Origin: Betaproteobacteria bacterium
Lineage (GTDB): Bacteria; Pseudomonadota; Gammaproteobacteria; Burkholderiales; Rhodocyclaceae
Reading direction: 5' to 3'
Length of the DNA stretch: 9,776 bases
NCBI GenBank assembly: GCA_025997095.1
Contig: BNUD01000090.1
Span: 1 to 9,776, forward strand
The notes under the pieces were generated by a model that did no database searches, was not told where the DNA came from, and worked only from the letters and a program-made list of their open reading frames with translations. Within the stretch, counting starts at the first letter, position 1. The number at the start of each line of letters is the position of its first letter. Shown one piece after another: positions 6,205 to 9,776 of this stretch. The translations under genes were made by a program, and so were the position numbers.

Positions 6205-7659
6205 TCAGCAGCCTTCGCCTTCCGCTTCATTGAATTGCAGCAACAGCCATTGCCCGTCAATGTTGGCGAAGATGGATTCCCAGCCCACCATGCCGGAATC
6301 CGTGCCATCGGCATTTCCTCGCGCCATTAAAAGGTCAGCGACACCATCCCGATTCAGGTCGATTTCGTGCACGGTGATCGCGTTGCTTTCGTCAGTACCC
6401 GATAAATGGCGGGTCTTGATTTGCGCCTTGGCGATGGCGCCGCTTGGCATGGGTTTTCCGATCCAGCGGACGAGGGTCGGGACATGGGTTGTGTAACCAG
6501 CGACGGGCGTTTTAGTGGTCAAGCCAGACAAACTCCACCACCCCAACCCCATGTCGCCATTGTTATCACACGAACTGTTGCTTTCATCAAGGTTGTAGCC
6601 CATGCATAGCCTCGTTGCTTTCAGGTTCCATGCGGTCGGTTCGCCGTTCAGGGTGATGCCATACAGGAGCGCATCGTGGGTGAAGGTCACGCGCAAACCG
6701 CCGACATCCCAAATGCCGAGAATCTCATCCAATGCGTGTACTTTGACAAATGCCCCACCAAAATCATCTGCCATCAGCGGTTCATAAACCGCAGGGGCAA
6801 TGACCTCGGCTTGGAAGGAAGCGCCGTTGTAGGCTGACAGCGCGTCGACCAGGAGCAACCAGAAATTGCTTGGGGGGAATTCAGCGCGCGGAAGAATGAC
6901 GGGGATTTCGTGCTTTCTAAAATGCGAAGGTTTTATTTGGGGAAATTTGACTCGTGAATGTGCCTTGTCTATGGGCGATAGGAATTCCAGCGCCCCCTTT
7001 ATATGTAAATCATGGAACGACATGGGTTGCTTCATTGCCTGATACGACTGCCGCAGCATCTCCTGATATGACTCCGGCGTTACCGTAATCCCCGCCGCCA
7101 AGCGTTGTTTCATCGCCTCGAATTCCTGCACCTTGAAGCGCAGGGGACGCATGGCTTCGATTTCCTTGAAATGCGTGCTTTCGTCGAGATACAGCTTTTC
7201 CAACGCCTTGCCGACGGCTGCCCAGCGCGTCAGGGAAGGCGCAATCCAGAAGGCGCGTGACTGCCAGTTGAGCAACTCGCGGGCATCCAGTTCGGCATTT
7301 GCGATTTGCGCTTCGACCTTCGCCAACGTCAGCGGTTCCGCCGCCAGCAGGCGGCAGGCGATGAAGCCGTGGAGGTTTTGTTCTTGTTGCGGCAGGGCGT
7401 TCTGGCCTGCAACTTCGAGTTCACACCAGTCTTCCCGCACGGCGAGCAGTTTTACCGGCGTGTTCGTGACGACCTGCGCCAGCGTTTTGGCGTCCGTGTC
7501 CGATGCTGCCCGCACTCTGGCGAGTGAGGCTTGCACATAGGCGCTTTTATCCGATGCGCTGACGGCGCGTGGCAAGGCATTTGTTTCTGCCGCACCCGCT
7601 TGCAGGGTGAGTAGACCAATTGCCGCGCCGATGCGTAGAGCGTGTGAGGGTTTTTTCAT
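6205..7659 (-). CDS. Exported protein with SH3-like region and FG-GAP-like C-terminal motif, function unknown
   Basis: A 484-aa protein starting M-K-K-P-S-H-A-L-R-I, with a typical signal peptide (hydrophobic core about 10-22, A-G-A-A cleavage region near 24), so periplasmic or surface-exposed. Residues about 43-105 (A-R-V-R-A... V-K-L-L-A-V-R-E-D-W-C-E-L... G-F-I-A-C-R-L) look like a bacterial SH3 domain. The middle (110-250) is helical and charged. Near the C terminus D-L-N-R-D-G-V-A-D-L-L (434-444) is the Asp-rich calcium-type loop seen in FG-GAP/VCBS repeats, and C-D-N-N-G-D-M-G (364-371) is similar. The frame stays open to an ATG at 7830, but the signal peptide and a promoter at 7691-7719 favour 7659, although its Shine-Dalgarno is poor. 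The gene converges on the WG pair (18-nt gap) and diverges from the secretin-like gene. I do not recognise a specific family. Confidence 0.78.
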   Translation of the reverse strand: MKKPSHALRIGAAIGLLTLQAGAAETNALPRAVSASDKSAYVQASLARVRAASDTDAKTLAQVVTNTPVKLLAVREDWCELEVAGQNALPQQEQNLHGFIACRLLAAEPLTLAKVEAQIANAELDARELLNWQSRAFWIAPSLTRWAAVGKALEKLYLDESTHFKEIEAMRPLRFKVQEFEAMKQRLAAGITVTPESYQEMLRQSYQAMKQPMSFHDLHIKGALEFLSPIDKAHSRVKFPQIKPSHFRKHEIPVILPRAEFPPSNFWLLLVDALSAYNGASFQAEVIAPAVYEPLMADDFGGAFVKVHALDEILGIWDVGGLRVTFTHDALLYGITLNGEPTAWNLKATRLCMGYNLDESNSSCDNNGDMGLGWWSLSGLTTKTPVAGYTTHVPTLVRWIGKPMPSGAIAKAQIKTRHLSGTDESNAITVHEIDLNRDGVADLLMARGNADGTDSGMVGWESIFANIDGQWLLLQFNEAEGEGC

Positions 7660-7690
7660 GATGGGTTTGAGCCGGGCGGGGGAGTTGCGA

Positions 7691-7719
7691 AGTGTATAAC
7701 TCTGGTACAGGGGTGGCAA
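7691..7719 (-). promoter_or_regulatory. Candidate promoter of the exported SH3/FG-GAP-like gene
   Basis: On the minus strand TTGCCA (7714-7719, 5 of 6) and TACACT (7691-7696, 4 of 6) are 17 bp apart. An overlapping TATACA would give a 15-bp spacing. It lies about 30 bp upstream of the ATG at 7659 and inside the longer open frame, which supports the shorter protein. Confidence 0.45.
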
Positions 7720-7918
7720 TTCAACGCCATTCACGGCATCGGTTACGCATCCATATGGGCGAAAGCTGGAGAAAAAGGAAACGCGCCGTGCCTCACGAAA
7801 AGCGTTATGGGTGATTTCATTGGCATTCATGCAATTGCCCTGAGGATGCTGCCTCTACAACAACAACCGTTTTTCGCTTATGCTGCAAGTCTTTTCATCC
7901 TGCCGGAGAGCTTGCGCC

Positions 7919-8752
7919 ATGAAAATCCTGCTACGCCTGTTGCTCTTGTGCTGCTGTGTGCTGGCTCTACCGGTTCAGGCGCAGCAAAGTCTGGAAATCA
8001 TCCCCTTGCAGCATCGTTCCGTGGAAGACGTGCTGCCGGTTTTGCGCCCCTTGCTGGAGCAGGGCGCGTCGCTTTCGGGCGTCAATCAGCAATTATTTCT
8101 GCGGGCGTCGGCAAAGAACCGCGAAGAAATCCGGCGGGCGCTGGCGATGCTGGACGCGCCCGCCCGTCGCCTGCTGATACGGGTGGCCACTGAATTGAGC
8201 GAAGACATGCGGCGGCAGGGCGCAGGCGTTTCCGGTAGCGTGGGCAATGATCACGCGCGGGTTACGGTCGGTAGCGGCAACGATCAACGAAATGGCAATC
8301 AGGTCACGGCGCGGGTGTACGACAGCCGTAGCGCCGGCTCCGGCGCTTCCACGCAGATGGTGCAGACGATGGACGGCGAGCGCGCTTTTATTCAGGTCGG
8401 CATATCCGTTCCCGTTCCCCTGCGCCAGGTCGTGCAAACCCCTGGCGGCACACGGATCACCAGCAATACGCTGGAATATCGGGACATCGGCAAAGGTTTT
8501 TACGCCGAACCACGGGTTTCCGGCGACCGCGTGCGCGTCACCATCAGCCAGCAAGCCGACACGCCGGGTCGCTACGGTTCGGCGCAGATTCAACACCTCT
8601 CCACCACGGTTTCCGGTCGCCTGGGCGAATGGATGCAACTGGGCGGCACAGGGCAGTCAACCTCCAATGAGGGCAACGGCGCTTTTTCCGTCTCCACCAG
8701 CGAACTGAATTCAAATCGCGGCATCTGGCTGATGGTGGAAGAATTGCCTTGA
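7919..8752 (+). CDS. Exported protein with secretin N-domain (NolW-like), lacking an obvious pore motif
   Basis: A 277-aa protein. A signal peptide (M-K-I-L-L-R then a Leu/Cys-rich core, V-Q-A cleavage at 19-21) directs it to the periplasm. Residues 25-90 match the short secretin/NolW N-domain: L-E-I-I-P-L-Q-H-R-S-V-E-D-V at the start, then Q-Q-L-F-L-R-A, A-L-A-M-L-D and L-L-I-R-V. A Ser/Gly-rich segment (100-145) follows. The C-terminal half (M-D-G-E-R-A-F-I-Q-V-G... G-K-G-F-Y-A-E-P-R-V... V-S-G-R-L-G-E-W-M-Q-L-G-G) resembles the first strands of a secretin domain, but the chain is less than half the usual secretin length and I see no V-P-x-L-G-x-I-P-type motif. It may be an accessory or stand-alone relative of secretins. 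The ATG at 7919 has GGAG at 7905-7908. No other secretion genes are adjacent. Confidence 0.82.
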   Translation: MKILLRLLLLCCCVLALPVQAQQSLEIIPLQHRSVEDVLPVLRPLLEQGASLSGVNQQLFLRASAKNREEIRRALAMLDAPARRLLIRVATELSEDMRRQGAGVSGSVGNDHARVTVGSGNDQRNGNQVTARVYDSRSAGSGASTQMVQTMDGERAFIQVGISVPVPLRQVVQTPGGTRITSNTLEYRDIGKGFYAEPRVSGDRVRVTISQQADTPGRYGSAQIQHLSTTVSGRLGEWMQLGGTGQSTSNEGNGAFSVSTSELNSNRGIWLMVEELP

Positions 8753-8839
8753 ATGGGGGATATGGCAAAGCGTTTAAGCAGGCGGGAAATTGCCAAAGCA
8801 GAACGTTTGGCGCGGGAGCGGGAAGAAAATCGTCAATAG
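8753..8839 (+). CDS. Possible 28-aa highly charged microprotein after the secretin-like gene
   Basis: An ATG at 8753 follows the preceding TGA directly (TGAATG), in a position for coupled translation, with GGAAG (8737-8741) upstream. It encodes 28 residues rich in Arg, Lys and Glu (M-A-K-R-L-S-R-R-E-I-A-K then R-L-A-R-E-R-E-E), likely one amphipathic helix, ending in TAG. A second ATG is at 8762. The composition is protein-like and unlike the repeat DNA that follows, but the length is too short for confidence. Confidence 0.35.
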   Translation: MGDMAKRLSRREIAKAERLAREREENRQ

Positions 8840-9041
8840 CGCCCGGTCTTTATATATTGGGCATCAACAGCGAGTGCATCCCGATGACCAGAATGCCGAC
8901 GATGATGCCCGTGTCTTGGTCAGGGCAATTGCGTGAATACCAAAAGCATGAATTTATGGCGGCGAAGCCGCTCGAATCATGCAGGGAATTGGGCGGGCGC
9001 GGAGGCGGGGAGATGGATATGGTTTGGCGTGTTCCGGCGTT

Positions 9042-9084
9042 ATTCCGATTCGCATGAGAAGCGAGACGCGAAGACTGCCCGAAG
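9042..9084. repeat. 43-bp dispersed repeat, right copy
   Basis: Matches the reverse complement of 126-168 at 42 of 43 positions; the one difference is g at 9061 where the left copy has the equivalent of a. Sequence outside these limits differs between copies. In both, one strand reads F-G-Q-S-S-R-L-[VA]-S-H-A-N-R-N in an open frame, but here no credible start exists. Confidence 0.75.
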
Positions 9085-9195
9085 ACCGTGCGATTGCACG
9101 GCAAGGCGAAGTCGACAAAGGTTCGTTTTTAATGCAAATCGGAATTATCCACCCTCAAACCTGTGTTCACGCAACATCGCCAAGCGTCGATAAAT

Positions 9196-9280
9196 GGGTG
9201 GTGTGCGCGATAAACCGCCGAACGGTGAAAGGCGCTTCGCTTTTGCCGTCGCTTCGCTTCATCGAACCCCGCTGCCACCC
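9196..9280. repeat. Imperfect inverted repeat with duplicated CGCTTCGCTT
   Basis: gggtgg (9196-9201) and ccaccc (9275-9280) bound a segment whose centre carries cgcttcgctt twice (9233-9242 and 9250-9259). From memory it resembles a common intergenic repeat type in proteobacteria with the form GGTGCGAT...GCTTCGC...CACCCTAC, but only one copy is in the window, so its repeat status cannot be shown here. Confidence 0.35.
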
Positions 9281-9317
9281 TACAGATGATGTCCGCGCTA
9301 CGCTTGCTGCCTGGTTC

Positions 9318-9378
9318 GCCGTTGCCGGGAGCGCCGGCGTCCCCGCCGGCGGTTTTAAGATTTTTCGCGCGGAGCCAA
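9318..9378. repeat. Palindromic element, copy 1 (forward)
   Basis: Positions 9327-9378 are an exact 52-bp inverted match to 9592-9643, and 9318-9352 match 9555-9589 directly at 34 of 35 positions. The element has a GC palindrome core (gccggcg-tccc-cgccggc, 9334-9351) followed by an AT-richer tail (ttttaagatttttcgcgcgg). It has the layout of a REP-type intergenic element. Confidence 0.8.
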
Positions 9379-9414
9379 ACCCACGGGCGGTTCTCGAACT
9401 GCCCCTACATGACG

Positions 9415-9440
9415 TTAAAACCGATACCGCGTTTGCCGCC
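9415..9440 (-). pseudogene. Possible scrap of a beta-barrel gene 3' end
   Basis: The 17 bases ttaaaaccgataccgcg (9415-9431) recur exactly at 9648-9664, where they encode the terminal A-R-Y-R-F and stop of the outer-membrane barrel gene. Here, minus strand, they also read R-Y-R-F-stop, preceded by ggcggcaaacg, which resembles the G-K-R codons of the real gene about 30 nt further upstream. This is consistent with a decayed second gene end carrying an internal deletion. The match is short, so chance or repeat-borne sequence remains possible. Confidence 0.35.
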
Positions 9441-9442
9441 AT

Positions 9443-9467
9443 AGGGCACGGCACGCCGTGCCCCTAC
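9443..9467. repeat. 25-bp palindromic element, copy 1
   Basis: Contains gggcacggc-ac-gccgtgccc (9444-9463), 9-bp perfect arms around 2 nt, then ctac. The reverse complement of 9488-9512 matches this segment at 24 of 25 positions, so the copies are inverted with a 20-nt spacer. A partial tgcccctac also occurs at 9400-9408. Confidence 0.75.
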
Positions 9468-9487
9468 AGGTGATCCGCCCGTTCCTC

Positions 9488-9512
9488 GTAGAGGCACGGC
9501 GTGCCGTGCCCT
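9488..9512. repeat. 25-bp palindromic element, copy 2 (inverted)
   Basis: Inverted partner of 9443-9467 with one mismatch (gtagagg here against gtagggg), carrying ggcacggc-gt-gccgtgcc at 9493-9510. Each copy can fold alone, or the two can pair with each other. Confidence 0.75.
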
Positions 9513-9554
9513 GATGTACCGTACCCGAATGCTTGACACGGATTGTCGGCGTTT

Positions 9555-9589
9555 GCCGTTGCTGGGAGCGCCGGCGTCCCCGCCGGCGG
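9555..9589. repeat. Palindromic element, copy 2 (forward, truncated)
   Basis: Direct copy of 9318-9352 with one difference (t for c at 9563), ending after ccggcgg without the AT-rich tail. It forms the left arm of the long hairpin with copy 3. Confidence 0.8.
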
Positions 9590-9645
9590 GGTTGGCTCCG
9601 CGCGAAAAATCTTAAAACCGCCGGCGGGGACGCCGGCGCTCCCAG
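9562..9645. repeat. Long hairpin with 28-bp perfect arms next to the barrel gene stop
   Basis: Arms 9562-9589 and 9618-9645 are exact reverse complements around a 28-nt loop. On the minus strand the hairpin begins 2 nt after the barrel gene's TAA (9648-9650). No T run follows it, so it is not a standard intrinsic terminator, but such a structure could protect or end the transcript. Confidence 0.8.
9592..9643. repeat. Palindromic element, copy 3 (inverted, full length)
   Basis: Exact 52-bp reverse complement of 9327-9378, including the AT-rich tail. It lies head-to-head with truncated copy 2, giving the long hairpin. Confidence 0.85.
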
Positions 9646-9647
9646 GC

Positions 9648-9776
9648 TTAAAACCGATACCGCGCCCGCACACTTCCCGTCACCCCTTCGCGTTTGCCCG
9701 CGTAGCCTTGCACGCCCACATCCAGCGACCAGCCTTGTTGGTTTGCGGCGGTGGGGGTTAGGGTCAGACCGGCTTC
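9648..9776 (-). CDS. 3' end of an outer-membrane beta-barrel protein, probably an autotransporter (partial)
   Basis: The minus strand is open from the window edge (9776) for 42 codons to TAA at 9648-9650. The peptide alternates polar and hydrophobic residues as in the last strands of a porin-like barrel (G-W-S-L-D-V-G-V-Q-G-Y-A-G-K-R-E-G, then T-G-S-V-R-A-R-Y-R-F). It ends in aromatic Phe preceded by R-Y-R, the C-terminal signature recognised by the BAM insertion machinery. The G-Y-x-G-K-R-E-G turn before the final strand is typical of autotransporter barrel domains. The passenger and most of the barrel lie outside the window. Confidence 0.7.
   Translation of the reverse strand, partial: EAGLTLTPTAANQQGWSLDVGVQGYAGKREGVTGSVRARYRF

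Larger units (their letters stand above)
8840..9647. other. About 800-bp gene-free region made largely of repeats
   Basis: I find no convincing gene here; the frames are short, lack initiation signals and translate repeat sequence. In order it holds an AT-containing stretch (8840-8945), a small imperfect hairpin with gcggc-gaa-gccgc at its tip (8946-8982), the right copy of the 43-bp repeat (9042-9084) with a 6-bp hairpin beside it (ccgtgc-gatt-gcacgg, 9086-9101), an imperfect inverted repeat (9196-9280), three copies of a palindromic element (9318-9643) and a pair of inverted 25-bp palindromes (9443-9512). One minus-strand frame ends in a hydrophobic stretch (G-I-I-V-G-I-L-V-I-G-M) and might be a gene remnant. 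Confidence 0.7.

Noticed and set aside
7660..7830. 57-residue N-terminal extension of the SH3/FG-GAP-like protein, starting at an ATG with AGGG upstream
   Set aside because: It would bury a good signal peptide 57 residues into the chain and overlaps the candidate promoter at 7691-7719. It remains possible but less likely.
8850..9104. 84-codon minus-strand frame ending in a hydrophobic segment
   Set aside because: It begins at a TTG without a ribosome binding site and its first third is the 43-bp repeat. Only the last 20 or so residues look membrane-like, so it is noted as a possible remnant only.
9318..9645. CRISPR-like array suggested by repeated GC-rich units near the right end
   Set aside because: The units are in mixed orientation, irregularly spaced, truncated and not separated by uniform spacers; there are no cas genes.

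Overview
The window looks like a GC-rich proteobacterial chromosome, most likely a betaproteobacterium and possibly Rhodocyclales-like. This rests on both tRNA genes encoding their own CCA end, sigma70-type promoters, the mix of gene families (COG2509-type FAD oxidoreductase, CitE-like lyase, lone secretin-type N-domain protein, autotransporter barrel) and GC-rich palindromic repeats between genes. The taxonomic placement is an inference; no marker gene here fixes it.

Layout. Positions 1-167 hold an AT-rich stretch, a strong ribosome binding site with an ATG, and one copy of a 43-bp dispersed repeat lying against the 3' end of the first gene. Positions 168-2745 (minus) are a two-gene unit: a FAD-dependent oxidoreductase followed 10 nt later by an HpcH/HpaI (CitE-like) lyase. 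Positions 2988-3283 carry two minus-strand tRNA genes, Ser(GGA) and Pro(GGG), each with its own recognisable promoter, separated by an 18-bp perfect hairpin terminator. Positions 3531-6186 (plus) carry two tandem genes for membrane-anchored WG-repeat proteins. The first is intact (447 aa). The second is broken by a one-base deletion in an A tract and by a TGA replacing the Trp of a repeat motif. Positions 6205-7659 (minus) encode an exported 484-aa protein with an SH3-like region and an FG-GAP-like Asp-rich motif. Positions 7919-8752 (plus), divergent from it, encode an exported protein with a secretin N-domain but no obvious secretin pore motif, perhaps followed by a 28-aa basic/acidic microprotein.

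Positions 8840-9647 contain no convincing gene. They hold a mosaic of repeats: a second copy of the 43-bp repeat, an imperfect inverted repeat with CGCTTCGCTT units, three copies of a 'gggagcgccggcg' palindromic element (two forming a hairpin with 28-bp perfect arms), and two inverted copies of a 25-bp 'gggcacggcacgccgtgccc' palindrome. The last 129 bases (minus) are the 3' end of an outer-membrane beta-barrel gene, probably an autotransporter, ending in R-Y-R-F. A possible scrap of a second such 3' end lies inside the repeat mosaic.

No complete defence, biosynthetic or CRISPR system is visible. The most unusual parts are the WG-repeat pair with its decayed second member and the repeat mosaic beside the barrel gene.
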